Below, piece by piece: positions 45,619-57,043 of a stretch of 64,000 bases of DNA. The notes beneath the pieces are model-generated. The model had not been told where the DNA came from. It did no database searches and worked only from the letters and a program-made list of their open reading frames with translations. Position numbers and translations under genes: made by a program. This DNA comes from Rhypophila decipiens (taxonomy: Eukaryota; Ascomycota; Sordariomycetes; Sordariales; Naviculisporaceae), in assembly GCA_033297075.1 (NCBI GenBank), contig MU858065.1, positions 186,001-250,000 of the forward strand, in the 5' to 3' direction. Each line of letters begins with the position of its first letter. Position 1 is the first letter of the stretch.

Positions 45619-46140
45619 TTACATATACAGAGCTTCCGTCATCAATCGCTTTATTTGTGATGGATTATCAATCTTCGCTTCAAGGTCGTCTGCCTCGGAA
45701 CAACCCATAGGGATCCCGTGTCTGATACACTCTCTGGCCTCGATCTTGAGCAGAACTCTAAGAGCGGTGAGCAACGGCTCTCCAGAAATAGGAAAATATT
45801 TGTGTCCTACATGATCAATGGCACCAAGTACAAAACCCATTTCTTTATTTCCCGCACCCAAAAAGACCTTGCGTCATGTACAGGAAGAAACCGTGTCTCT
45901 ATCACAATGACGTTTCTTGTAAGAGAACCGTAAACCTTCTTATCGTGAAATCTGACATGATCTCTGAATGAAGTAGCCTCGGTTGTCCGCCCTGACATCG
46001 GAGAAATAAGCATTATATGAGTGTACCCAGCCTTGTGGTTCTGCTGAGGAAAGCACTGATCTGAGCAAAATAGGAAATTCAGCCGTCCCTTGAGGAACAA
46101 AAGAGAATTCTAGAAGAACCTTACATCTTTGCTTCACCAT
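45619..46140 (-). pseudogene. Possible unidentified gene relic (overlapping minus-strand frames)
   Basis: Three overlapping minus-strand frames follow one another: one starts at 46,140 (VKQRCKVLLEFSFVPQGT), one covers about 46,100-45,807 (FRDHVRFHDKKVYGSLT) and one covers 45,861-45,619 (EMGFVLGAIDHVGHKYFPIS, then PLLTALRVLLKIEARECI). Their composition looks coding, but no consistent intron set joins them. They could be a decayed gene, an exon series I failed to resolve, or chance. No family was recognised. Confidence 0.25.
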
Positions 46141-47286
46141 GTTCGTGAATCCAAGACGTCGTAGTTGCCAAATCGGCTCTTTTACAAACCAACCACATCT
46201 TTACACGACCTCACCTGAAAGGAGACACAAGAATTAGGGTCCTAATTATTTTGGACTGTTTGTATCTTTTCGCTTTCGCTCTCGCTGATGGTTACCCATA
46301 GTGCTATGAAGAATCATGACCGCTGACCGCCCATCGTCTTCTTTTCTTTCCACCTGACATCGTGAACGCGGAGAAAGGAAAGATGCCACCACCAACCTCT
46401 CACAGTCGGTCGTATATACCGAAAGAGATGGCGAATGCAATCCACAGTCCTGGTTCGAGGAGGACAATACCCCGAGAACACTCAAAGCAGACAGACAAAC
46501 GAGCAAGACACAAGTTCCTCAACGTCATCATCATCACCAACATCATCTGTCTCGCGGCCTTTACGGTGTCCTACTCCCCGATTCCCGATCACCTCCGATG
46601 AAATAACCCCCGAGCATCACCGGCGAATGTTCTAGACTTTTAGCACAACGAAACCCGAAAGGGCACGAATAACACATTGTACAAAATACGTAAACGTGCC
46701 CACTGACCGCCAAAAGGAGAATATAATTCTGACTAACCACTCACTTGTTCGGCTCCCAGCCTGTCAAAAGAGCGGATTAATTCCTTTCAGTTCCAGGGCA
46801 CGAATGACGATCCCTGTTACTACCACACAAACACACATACACAACACACAAGGTTAAAAGAACCTGTGTACTCCTTACCACACGGATGAGACTTCCGGAG
46901 AGTTGACCGACCTGTACCAGCCGAGTAGGAAAATCGCCCAAAGAAGAAGTAAAGAATTATAACTGCAACTGTTGTTGTTCATTGTGCCATGTTCGCCTCA
47001 CCGCCAAAAAGGGCTGACCAGAAAGCTCTGTGATCCCATCTAGATGCAAGGTTCTGAATCAGCTTGTCTTTGGCTTATGTACATTTATTTTGTAACTAGC
47101 AAGAAAAAAAGAAGGAGTAAAAGAAACCGTCTAGACAAAGTGAACAGCATGCGGAGGGCAAATTTCTCTCAATACTGTTACTGCTGCTGCTACCACATTG
47201 GGAAGCAGTCTCCATTTGTCATTCAAACCAGCCAAACGTGCCAGACGTCCCCAATCCACCACCAGCCGACTAGCCCTCCGAAACCC

Positions 47287-48097
47287 TTACGATGAAGAAG
47301 CAGGCTGCTTCTCCCCTGGGATATAAGGCTTATCAATGATCATCCTGTTGGCGTAGATCTGGCGTGGCCTGAGGTGCACAGGGGTAGAGTTCTTGGGCTG
47401 GTCGGGGATGGTTTTCTCGAGGCCCTGTTTGTCATTGCTGTGTTAGACGATATCTCTTTTGGCGGCCTGACCAAGATTTTGTAGATAACGTACCAGGTTC
47501 TCAAATACACACTTGTTCAGCTTCCACTCGGCCGGCCGGCATTGCCACAACTGATGGTTCTGCATCTCAAGGCAGTTCCAGTGGGTGCGGAACTGCTCCA
47601 GGCAGGACTTGTTGATGTCGTCGATGCTGTAGTTGTTCCGGATTAGCTTCCTTCCTCTTCATAACGCCGTCCCATCTTCCTCCCGTGCTCGTCCAGTTGC
47701 CACTGCAATTCCATGGTAACCAGCCAGAGTGTCGACCAGAAATGTAAAAGCAATAAATGGGAGCACATACACACTCCGCGCGCATCTGGTGACCCTCCGG
47801 CCCTCCTTCAGACACTCAAACTCGCCCTTGCCGGGGTTCTCCGTCTTGCATTGCATAAAGTCGTCGTTGTAGTCTTTGCACCGGGCACCGATGAAGAAAG
47901 AGGCCGACATGAGCGGGGCAGAGGTGGCGCCGAGCTCCTTGACCTTGGGGATCGAGTCGGGCAGAGGGGTGGTGTCGATGAGGACATGCTGGTTGAAGCT
48001 GCAGAGACCGTCAATTGTCAGCTCGATTTGGGCCGTCTAAATGAGCCAATTGGCAGTATATCGTAGAGTAAACATACGTGGGCTTTCGTGCGGCCAT
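47287..48097 (-). CDS. NDUFA8: NADH:ubiquinone oxidoreductase (complex I) subunit NDUFA8 / NUO-20.8
   Basis: Four exons join in phase: 48097-48078, 47998-47771, 47626-47494 and 47424-47287, giving 172 aa. This is an accessory subunit of mitochondrial complex I on the intermembrane-space face. The diagnostic feature is a set of twin CX9C motifs: CKDYNDDFMQC, CLKEGRRVTRC, CLEQFRTHWNC and CRPAEWKLNKC, each with exactly nine residues between cysteines, as in CHCH proteins imported by the Mia40 relay. The C-terminal tail (KTIPDQPKNSTPVHLRPRQI) is the fungal form. The first exon has only 20 nt (MAARKP plus two bases). The acceptor at 47,999-48,000 was chosen because it keeps the frame and has a CTGAC branch site upstream; the nearer TAG acceptor would cause an early stop. 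Confidence 0.93.
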
Positions 48098-48682
48098 CTT
48101 GGCGGTAGTTGTCGTCCTCGTCGACGTCGACTGGCGAGTGGGTTGAGCTGAGGGCGTGATTTGGGGACCTTGATTTTGGAGCTTCCGGTGAGGCTTGACA
48201 TCCTTCCCCGGCCTTTAGCTGGTCCGTGACATACTCTGGTGGAGCAACCGGGTTCCTGAAGGGTGGGTCCGAATTCCTTGGCTGATGATTGGTTGGATTT
48301 CCGCTCCTGTCTGGTGGGACAAAACCCGACGCGTGCAGCTGGAGCGTTCAGGGAGCTTTGGCCTTCAATGGTTATTTTTTGAACTTGGTTGAATGCGAAA
48401 AACAACCCACCTTATCGATACAAAAACATCGCTTCTGTTGACAACAAAAATAAGAAACAACAAACTTGAAGTTGCGTCGTCGCTCGTTTGATCGCTAATT
48501 TACAAGTTGCTTTAAGCTTTCGGGCTCGCGGATTTTGGCGTTATCCTTTCCGCCTTAATAACCTCTCGGGCCCCATCGTCTCCAACAACTTTACCTGCAT
48601 TTGCGCCCACGCGAGGGAAACCATACAGACGGAAACACGCATTCAAGTACCCGACGGTCACGAACAGCGAATACATCCAGCC
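48098..48682. promoter_or_regulatory. Bidirectional promoter between NDUFA8 and NUP57 genes
   Basis: A 585 bp interval separates two divergent ATGs. It contains TTATCGATA at 48,412-48,420, similar to the palindrome core at 28.55 kb. No gene was seen inside it. Confidence 0.5.
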
Positions 48683-50206
48683 ATGTTTGCTTCACTCAGT
48701 CAGCCTGCTGGCCAACAGGTAAGCAGCCCCTGCTTGTTTGCCCGGCGTCTTTCTTGAAACCACCCGGCGCGCATTTTCCAAGTCGAAATTCGGACATATA
48801 AACCCACGAGACTCGAAGAGAGAGCAGGAACTTGGGTGTATATTTACTATTTACTAACGCCACCAAACCATAAACAGCAGCAAACAGGCTCCACGGGGCT
48901 TTTTGGTTCCACCATGGGCCAACAGCAAGCCAAACCGGCGGGCGGTCTGTTCGGCCAGTCGACGACAACGACAACTGGAGGGCTCTTTGGTCAGTCGCAA
49001 CAACAACCGCAACAACAGCAACAGGCGCAAGCAAGTGGACTGTTTGGCCAGCCTCAACAATCGCAACAACAACAGCAGCAACAAGCAGGCGGACTGTTTG
49101 GCCAGCCTCAACAATCGCAACAGCAACAGCAGCAACAACCAGGGGGACTGTTCGGCCAATCTCAACAACCGCAACAACAACAACAGCAAACAGGCGGATT
49201 GTTTGGCCAACCTCAACAACAGCAGCTGACCCTCCAACAACAACAAGCACAACAAGCCCAGCTGCAACACCAACAATCCGTCCTAAACGCCTCCCTCTGG
49301 CAGCCGTCAAGCCAGCCGACCTACCGCAAATCCGTCCCCGACCAAATGGCAGCCATCAAGCAGAAATGGGACCCCTCCAACCCCAACTGCGTCTTCAAGA
49401 CGTACCTCTACAACAAAGTCGCCGAGCACACAGTCCCCCACTACACCCCCGGACCCAACGACGACCCCAAAGAATGGGAGGAGGCCCTCCAGAAAAAGCC
49501 GGCACCTAACTACATCCCGGTCCTGTGCGCGGGTTTCCCCTCCATCATTGCGCGTCTGATCCTCCAGCGCACGACCATCAAGCAGTTCAACGTCGTGCTG
49601 CACAACATCAACGCCGAGCTGGACCGGATCCTCTCGACGCATGATCTCGAGCATAGCGTTCGCGCCCTGAACGCAAGGAGACGACATGCCGAGCTCAGCA
49701 AGCGGTGTCTTGCGCTTGCGTCGCGGGTCCAGGTTCTGCGGAATAGGGGGTATGCGCTCAGCGGGGATGAGGACGCGCTCAAGGAGAAGCTGCAGAAGAT
49801 TGATAAGGGGCTGCAGGATCCTGCGCTGAGCGCGAGGATGGAGGAGCTGTGGAGCCGGCTGATTATTCTACGGGGTTATGCCGAGAAGCTCAAGGGCGAG
49901 ATTAACAAGCCTGGATTTGCTGAGAGTGAGGGGCTTGGGGAGGAGGTGGAAGCCAAGGCGAAAAAGGTCAGTTTAGGCCCAACTTTTGGCTGTGTTTGTT
50001 TGTCTGTTGGAGGGAACAAGTGAATGAGTCTGATGTGCTAACTTGATATTTGGGAAATACAGATTCTGGAGGATTATGATAAACAGCTTCAACATCTGAA
50101 ACGGCAGGTCGAGGAGACCAAGAAGGATTTTGACGAGTGGGAAAAGATACATAATCCGAAGCCTGCACCGGCAGAGGGCGGGATGTCTAGACAGCCGAAG
50201 GTCTGA
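48683..50206 (+). CDS. NUP57: Nucleoporin Nup57/Nup54 (GLFG repeats and alpha-helical domain)
   Basis: Three exons join in phase: 48683-48718, 48878-49966 and 50063-50206, giving 422 aa. The protein is a central-channel FG nucleoporin that assembles with Nup62/Nsp1 and Nup58/Nup49 through coiled coils. Residues about 12-135 hold seven GLFG motifs separated by polyglutamine. From about residue 145 comes the conserved Nup54 helical domain ([20 protein letters not shown], then [20 protein letters not shown] and [13 protein letters not shown]), followed by the coiled-coil segments ([39 protein letters not shown]) and exon 3's [17 protein letters not shown]. The 12-codon first exon precedes a CAG-CAG acceptor pair (48,877/48,880). 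It is divergent from NDUFA8. Confidence 0.95.
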
Positions 50207-51378
50207 TGTATTTTATTGATGGTTGAAAGGGGAAACAGAAATCTGGGTACCTAGGTAAGTGCGTTTGGGAGTTTGACCACAAGGAAAGATTTGTTTTACA
50301 CCTTGAATAAGACAAACCATTCTTGGGTTGGCATGTCTATGCTGTATGGTATCCTTGCGACGGAGGGGGGAGGGGTGTTGTTCTTCGAGTCTTGATATGG
50401 AGAAGAGTGAGAAATAATAATACCTACCTACATAATAGATCAAGACAAGACTGACCGGGAGAGTAATACCGGTATCATTGTCACCGTTGAGTAAGTACAG
50501 GATTCCATGGTAAATACGGGTAGTCAACCTGCAATTTAACCGGGGCCCTTGCCGGCGACTTGAAGTGCCTTGCTGAGTTGTAAAATAGGCCTTTTATAGG
50601 CCAAGTAAATGCGTTAGTTGGACAATAAAGATATATTAACCAAGTCACTGACAGGCCTAGCAACCTTGTTAACCAGGTATACCAACTTGACTATTTACCG
50701 TGGAATGCTGTATCCCAAGCACGACGCCCATTTTTCTTTTCGCTGCTTTTACTATCGTGACATGGTGATTTTAGCAAGATGTCCAGGACCGGGACACATG
50801 CAACGGAACGAAAGAAACAGACTGATGGATATTCACGTGCGAAGAAAAGCCATGTTGCTCTTGTTTTATGTATGAGATGGGTTATTTACCTGGCGGTGGA
50901 ATATATTCGCCGGTGAAAGATGTGCTAATACATGGTATGTTTACAAGTGGGAGAGTCTATTTGGATATCCTTGCTTCCCTCTCGGACGGATTCCCTGTCG
51001 TCTTTTTCCTTGTTAAGGGACCCTCCACGGTGAGTTGAGTGTTATTATTTTGTAATTCTGGTTGCTGCGCACCATCGAAACATCGCAAAGCAGTAAAAAA
51101 AAAAGATGTCTTGATCCCTCCGTCCCTTGTTCTGTGAGGTTGCGCTGTTCTCTTCGAGCAAGTCGCGGAGCGCGGCGGACGGGCCTGGGTTCGCAAAGAA
51201 TCCAGAGCTCGGCCGCTGTCTTCACAATCTGCTATTTTGACCCGTTCTTGCTTGTCGCGTATATATGTACATCGTAATCGCAAAGTCGTCGTTATGTCCG
51301 ATCCGGAACATAGAGCATCATGCTGCCGGGGGTCCATTTGCGCAAAACGGCGAGGATGGAGCTAAGTTTGTCGCGTAT
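50207..51378. other. Convergent intergenic region between NUP57 and TOM5
   Basis: 3' flanks of the two genes. No frame with recognisable content was seen. Confidence 0.6.
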
Positions 51379-51736
51379 TTAAAACATCTTCCATACGGAG
51401 TCAATGAGGAAGGGAGCTAGTACTCCAAGTTAGTTGGTGCATCAACCATTGCGATGTTGTTTGACGAGGGCAAAACGAACAAAAGTAGAGCAGCGCAGCG
51501 GTCGCGACTGCCTGTTGGAGGGTGAAGGCGGCCTCGGCCTCTTGGGCGCGAATCTCCTCGGGAGACATTTGAGGTGGTACTATCCAGGAGATGAGAATCA
51601 GTAGCTGTCCAAAGATTTTGGTTTATTCTTTTGCCTCCTTTCTGGTTACTGGTTACGCACGAGGGTTGTCGGATCAGGGATCGGATAAGGGGTGTTGGAG
51701 TTGTTATGGAACAGTGGACTTACATCCGCCAAACAT
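51379..51736 (-). CDS. TOM5: Mitochondrial import receptor subunit Tom5
   Basis: A very small three-exon gene: 51736-51724 (13 nt), 51579-51481 and 51416-51379, giving 49 aa. Tom5 is a small tail-anchored subunit of the TOM complex in the outer membrane. The deduced protein begins [20 protein letters not shown] and ends with a hydrophobic anchor [19 protein letters not shown], matching the fungal Tom5 pattern: an MFGG start, an acidic amphipathic helix, and a single C-terminal TM containing a proline after the LY(F/L)S element. All junctions keep frame: GTAAGT and GTTCGT donors, TAG acceptors, and a CTAAC branch site in intron 2. No exon exceeds 33 codons, so it is easily missed. It is divergent from the glycine decarboxylase gene. 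The GTTCGT donor is weak, so intron 2 is the least certain point. Confidence 0.82.
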
Positions 51737-52659
51737 CTTGTTGGTTGGTTATTTAGAATGTGAATAGTTGATGGTAAGGCGACGTGTTGAGTCTTTCCGT
51801 ACACAGGCAATGTCGATGTCGTCGTCGATGAAGTCGTCTCGTCGTGTGTTTCTAGGAAAACCTACCGCCAAGAAGCTACTACTTTTTGATTGCTTGGAGC
51901 TGTTGATTGGAGAAAAAAAAAATGGATTCCTTGATAAGATTGTTGGTGACGCATGTCACATGCACAAAGAGTCCTGACAAGGGGAAGCTGCAGGCTTGGC
52001 TGCATGCCGGTATCATGATTACGTAAACTACAGCACTCGGTTGCAACAACAACTGGCAGCCGCGCCACCGCAGCACGTCGGAGGTGTCGGAAGCAGAGGA
52101 GCATACCCGAGAATACCCGTTTTGTTGCCGATCTAGGGGTTTGGTAGGATATTTTTTGTTATCTGGGGACAATGGGAAACAAGGCCTCGATCATTGTGGG
52201 TATCCTTTTTTCCTCTTTCACCGACTCTTGTGCCCCTGCTCTATTTCGCGGGGTAAGGTGACTGAGCTCAGTTAATATTCAGCTGGTCAATTGTCTTTTT
52301 TCTCACAAGTTTTCTCTTCTCTGAAGCAAAGGGAGAAGTACCGGTACCGATATTGGCTTTCGGGTTCCTGACGCCAATTCCGTGACGTCAATTCCTTTCA
52401 GCGGAACCGGAGCTGTTTAACCATCAACTCAGCTCTCTCCTGGAGATTGGCTCGATCTACTTGACCAATTCGCACGACGCCGTTGCCAACGGGTGATGGT
52501 CATAGTCTTTTCCTGACTTGGGAGAAAGGGAAAGTTTTTGACCCAGTCTTGGGCCAAGGTCTTTCTTTGTCTCTCAGAGACTGACCTAACAGCTCAACTT
52601 TCGTCCCTTGCCGCCATTTTCGCACCAGTCGTTTGCAGAACGGACAAGAGGCCGAGAAA
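51737..52659. promoter_or_regulatory. Bidirectional promoter between TOM5 and GCV2
   Basis: A 920 bp interval between divergent starts. It contains a perfect CRE octamer TGACGTCA at 52,383-52,390 and a second TGACG half-site about 15 bp upstream, candidate bZIP (ATF/CREB-type) sites. No gene was seen. Confidence 0.45.
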
Positions 52660-55600
52660 ATGGTAATATCACGACATGTCGGCCGGCTGGGCCGCGGTCT
52701 GACACCTTCAAGTGGCACCTCCCGCTGTATGCTCTCTGGACGGGGACCGTGTGTCTCGTCCTCTGGTGTTTCGGCTGTCAGATGGACATCGAGCAACGGT
52801 GAATCGACAGCCAAGGAAGCACCCCCTTTCGATGCCAGAGCGAAACGCGTGTATCCCAGCTTCAGGCGTGTGTTGGGCTATATCGGAGACGCAAGAAAGA
52901 GCACATCAACTGCTTCTACTCCAGCACCAGCTCCTTGGAGAGAGCGTCACTTTGTCCAGCATCCTGATTTCCCGCCCGTTGACAATTTCGCACAACGTCA
53001 CATAGGCCCGGACGACCAGAGCTCCAAAGAGATGCTCGGCGCGTTATCGCCACCCTGCGAATCCTTGGACGAGTTTGTGAAGCAGGTCATTCCTGCTGAC
53101 ATTCTCTCTTCTCGGCCCTTGTTTCCATTGAAGCGCACCAGCTTTGGATCGGCTGAGAACATGGCGGTAAACGAGAGCCACCAGGAATGGGAGATTCTAC
53201 AGATGGGGCAGGACCTAGCCGCTCAAAATAAGCACAGAATAAAGAGTTTCATCGGGAGGGGCTATTACGGCACACATACGCCCGAGGTTATCAAGAGGAA
53301 TGTGCTCGAGAACCCAGCTTGGTATACCAGCTATACGCCGTATCAGCCCGAGATCAGCCAGGGCAGACTTGAATCGCTCCTCAACTTCCAAACCATGGTT
53401 TCCGACCTGACTGGGCTCCCGGTTGCAAATGCCAGTCTTTTGGACGAAGGTACTGCCGCAGCCGAAGCCTTGACCATGTCCCTCAACGCAATTCCTTTAT
53501 CGAGGCTGAACAAGCTGAAGAAAAAGATCTTTGTCACGTCAGGGGTCCTTCCTCAGACCCGGGCTGTCCTCCATGGCCGCGCAGAGGGCTTCGGAGTCGA
53601 GATTCATGAGATTGACTTGTTCGAGCCAGAGGGCCTGGAGGCGGTCAAGGCGCTAGGAGAGAGCCTTGTCGGCATCATGGTTCAGTACCCTGATAGGCGT
53701 GGTTACATTCACGACCCCCACGGACTGGCAGATCTGGCTCATGGCCAGGGTGCTCTTCTGAGTGTGGCCACAGATCTCTTGGCCCTGACCAAGCTTAAAC
53801 CACCAGGGGAGTTTGGCGCTGATATTGCTTTTGGGAACTCGCAGAGGTTTGGCATCCCGATGGGGATGGGTGGCCCCCATGCTGCCTTCTTTGCTGTATC
53901 CGACAAAATCAAGCGCAAGATGCCCGGTCGCCTCATTGGCGTTTCCAAGGACCGTCTGGGCAACCGTGCTCTCCGGCTTTCATTGCAGACGAGAGAGCAA
54001 CACATCAGGCGAGAAAAGGCGACCAGCAACGTCTGCACTGCCCAGGCTTTGCTTGCGAACATGGCCGCATTCTACGCTGTCTATCACGGCCCGGATGGCT
54101 TGAGAGCCATTGCCGACAGAGTTCACAAGGCCGCTCGCGTCGTTCAGGGCCTCGCCGACATGTATATGCCAACAAGCCCTGCGAAACCAGTCTTCTTCGA
54201 TACAGTCGTCGTCCACACTCCAGACAAGGCAAGAGAGATAGTTGAAGCTGCAGCCAAGAGTGGGATGAACTTCAAAATCATGAACTACAAGCACAGGTTC
54301 AGCATATCCGTCGACGAGACCACAAACGAGAGTGATCTTTACGAGATCGGTGCCCTCCTTCGCGCCGAGGCTTTGAAGTACAACTTTGTACCCGAGGAGA
54401 AAACCAAATTTGAGACCAAACACGTCCTCAAGGCCATCATCGACGAGGTAAATTCAACGCCGAGCCCCATTCCCGAGGAATTGGAGCGCAAATCCAAGTT
54501 CCTGACGCACCCTGTGTTCAACACGCACCACTCCGAAACCGAACTTCTCCGTTACATCCACCATTTGCAATCCAAGGACCTTTCGCTGGTGCACTCCATG
54601 ATCCCTCTCGGGTCATGCACCATGAAGCTGAATGCCAGTACCGAGATGGCTCTAATTACGCTGCCTGGCTTCAGCAACATGCACCCTTTTGCTCCAGGCT
54701 GGCAGGTTGGCGGATACCAGAAGCTCGCCACTGCCCTCGAGGAGCAGCTCGCGAGCATCACCGCCATGGACGCCGTCTCACTTCAACCCAACTCGGGCGC
54801 ACAGGGCGAGTTTGCAGGTCTCCGAGCCATTCGCAGGTTCCACGAATCCAACGGTGAGCCACACCGCGATATCTGCTTGATACCCGTATCTGCACACGGA
54901 ACCAACCCGGCATCGGCTGCCATGGCTGGAATGCGCGTGGTGCCCGTCAAGTGCGATCTCAAGACAGGAAACCTGGACCTGAAAGACCTGGAGGCAAAAT
55001 GTGCGGAGCATGCCGATAATCTCGGAGCTATGATGATCACATACCCAAGTACATTTGGCGTCTTTGAACCGCAGATCAAAAAGGTTTGCGAGATTGTTCA
55101 TCTCCACGGCGGCCAGGTATACATGGACGGTGCCAACATGAACGCCCAGATTGGCCTGTGTTCGCCCGGCGAGATTGGCGCCGACGTCTGCCACTTGAAT
55201 CTCCACAAGACCTTCTGCATCCCACATGGCGGCGGCGGTCCCGGAGTCGGCCCTATCTGCGTCAAATCCCACTTGGAGCCCTTCCTGCCGACCAAGAGCA
55301 CGAGTATGACGTGGAAGGCTGATTTCAACCTCCAAAACTTTCCCGTCAGCAGCGCCCGATGGGGCAGTGCCAGTATCTTGCCAATCAGCTGGGCCTACAA
55401 CGCCATGATGGGCGCCGACGGGCTCAAGAAAGCCACCCAGATCACCCTCCTCAATGCCAACTACCTCCTGAGCCTGCTCAAGCCGCATTATCCCATCCTG
55501 TACACGAATGAGTTCGGCCGGTGCGCCCACGAGTTCATCCTCGACGTGCGGCCCTTCCATAACACCGCCGGCATCGAGGCCATTGACATTGCCAAACGTC

Positions 55601-56108
55601 TACAGGACTATGGATTCCATGCGCCCACCATGAGCTGGCCGGTGCCCAACACCCTCATGATTGAGCCGACCGAGTCCGAGTCAAAAGAGGAGCTGGACCG
55701 CTTCGCCGAGGCGCTGATCAGCATCCGACAGGAGATCCGCGAGATTGAGGAAGGAAAGGCTCCGCGCAAGGGCAACGTGCTGAAGATGTCGCCCCATCCT
55801 ATTCATGACATCATCGAGGGTGACGGCGAGTCTGGCGCCAAGTGGGATCGTCCGTATACGAGAGAGAAGGCGGCCTACCCGCTGCCGTGGCTGAAGGAGA
55901 AGAAGTTTTGGCCTACCGTTGCTAGGCTGGACGATAGTGAGTTTTTCCTTCTCTGCGAATCACTGCGTCTGGAATGATGGATTGCTAACGTTTGTTGACA
56001 GCCTATGGTGATCTCAACCTGTTTTGCACTTGCCCGCCTGTCGAGGACACCACTGGCGGAAACATCTCCTCTGTTCAGGAGAGCCCCGCTGAGAAGGACG
56101 ATAATTAA
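52660..56108 (+). CDS. GCV2: Glycine dehydrogenase (decarboxylating), P-protein of the glycine cleavage system
   Basis: Two exons (52660-55936 and 56002-56108) join in phase, giving 1127 aa. The P-protein is the PLP enzyme of the mitochondrial glycine cleavage complex: it decarboxylates glycine and passes the aminomethyl group to the lipoyl H-protein. The N-terminus is Arg/Ser-rich without acids, a good matrix-targeting presequence. The mature protein begins around FAQRHIGPDDQSSKEML. Conserved blocks include FIGRGYYGTHTPEVI, NPAWYTSYTPYQPEISQGR, SLLDEGTAAAEAL and AHGTNPASAAMAGM. The PLP-binding lysine is within LNLHKTFCIPHGGGGPG (Lys850 counted from 52660). Exon 2 completes the classic C-terminus DDTYGDLNLFCTCPPVED. 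An in-frame ATG nine codons earlier (52633) would add acidic residues to the presequence, so 52660 is preferred. Confidence 0.97.
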
Positions 56109-57043
56109 GCCAGTCGAAGTATGAGTGCCCGTCAGCTCATCAGGGACCAACGATGCTCGAAGTCTGTGAACCTATCAGGGAACGAGTTTAGAAATGGAGT
56201 TTAATGGACGGGACAGGACGTGATTTGCTCAACCAATAATTTCTCACTTTCGGGATTCCCTTTTTTTTCGTTTCAACAAATACCATATGCCACCGTTAAC
56301 CGGTCGGTAAATCCTATTAGAACCTGGCATCTTGCACGAGATCATCGGCTGGATTGGGATTGGCGTGCACTGGAAGGAAGGAAGGAGTGTGTGGTTCAAC
56401 AAGGATAATACTTTTCTTTTTCATCTTCAACAACACCATCAAGGACGTCGAGGTTGGAATTGGAGTGATGTGTTGTGTTCTTGCTTTTTTTTTTCTTTGC
56501 TGCCGTGGGGCTATATACAAGACTGGTCCCTTTAGATTTTCAACAAAAAAGAATTAGAAGGACGAGGAGAAGGGTTCATCCTCTTTTATCCTTTCCATTG
56601 GGATATGCTATCGGCCTCTTTTATTCATGTTCTTCACGGTTGTGTTGGTTCCGCCGTTGGATTCTTCTCCCATTTCGACTAACTTAATTTTTTTACTGGC
56701 CTTGTTGTCGGTCACCGTCTCCCGAGGATGACCGGTTCTTCATATGGACGGAACGGATACCGTATCCCACAAGGGGACCTTACACGGACTCTCTCAACAG
56801 ACAAGATAACTACCTGTTCAGATGTCAACCATCACAAGAGCAGATCATATGCGAGGCAGATACGAGATTTAATTAAGCCAAGTTCCCCAGCAATGCTACA
56901 TGCGCCTCCAAGATCATATCATGATGACCTTGCCGAGAATCTAATACGTAAACCAGCCCAGATATGCACCGTTCGTTTACTCTATAAGTGATGTGAGATC
57001 CTCTCATCTCGACCAAAAATCCATCCGCTCCTCATGAACTCGC
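56109..57043. other. Convergent intergenic region between GCV2 and SQT1
   Basis: 3' flanks with poly-T and pyrimidine-rich patches. No gene was seen. Confidence 0.6.

Larger units (their letters stand above)
38479..47286. other. 8.8 kb region without a recognised gene
   Basis: Only short open frames occur here and none has a domain I recognise. The first kilobase is the CAP gene's upstream flank. A 66 bp tandem repeat lies at 44.43-44.61 kb and a set of overlapping minus-strand open frames at 45.6-46.14 kb; both are described separately. No tRNA or rRNA was recognised. The size of the gap is unusual for this window and may hide multi-exon, lineage-specific or non-coding genes. Confidence 0.5.

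Noticed and set aside
45700..45740. Resemblance to a 5S rRNA segment ('ccatagggatcccgtg')
   Set aside because: The match does not extend to the internal control region or the 3' end of 5S rRNA.
46362..46601. 79-codon plus frame with a hydrophobic stretch (NVIIITNIICLAAFTVSY)
   Set aside because: Too short, with no homology, no signal-peptide position and no splice partners. It is probably chance.
48003..48040. Use of the TAG acceptor at about 48,036 for NDUFA8 intron 1
   Set aside because: It would put the next exon out of frame and give an early stop. The later CAG acceptor with an upstream CTGAC branch keeps frame and homology.
48696..49310. 204-codon minus-strand frame of Val/Ala/Gln-rich repeats
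   Set aside because: Shadow of the GLFG/polyglutamine region of NUP57.
54778..55560. 260-codon minus-strand frame inside GCV2
   Set aside because: It is complementary to the highly conserved P-protein C-terminal half, including the PLP-lysine region.
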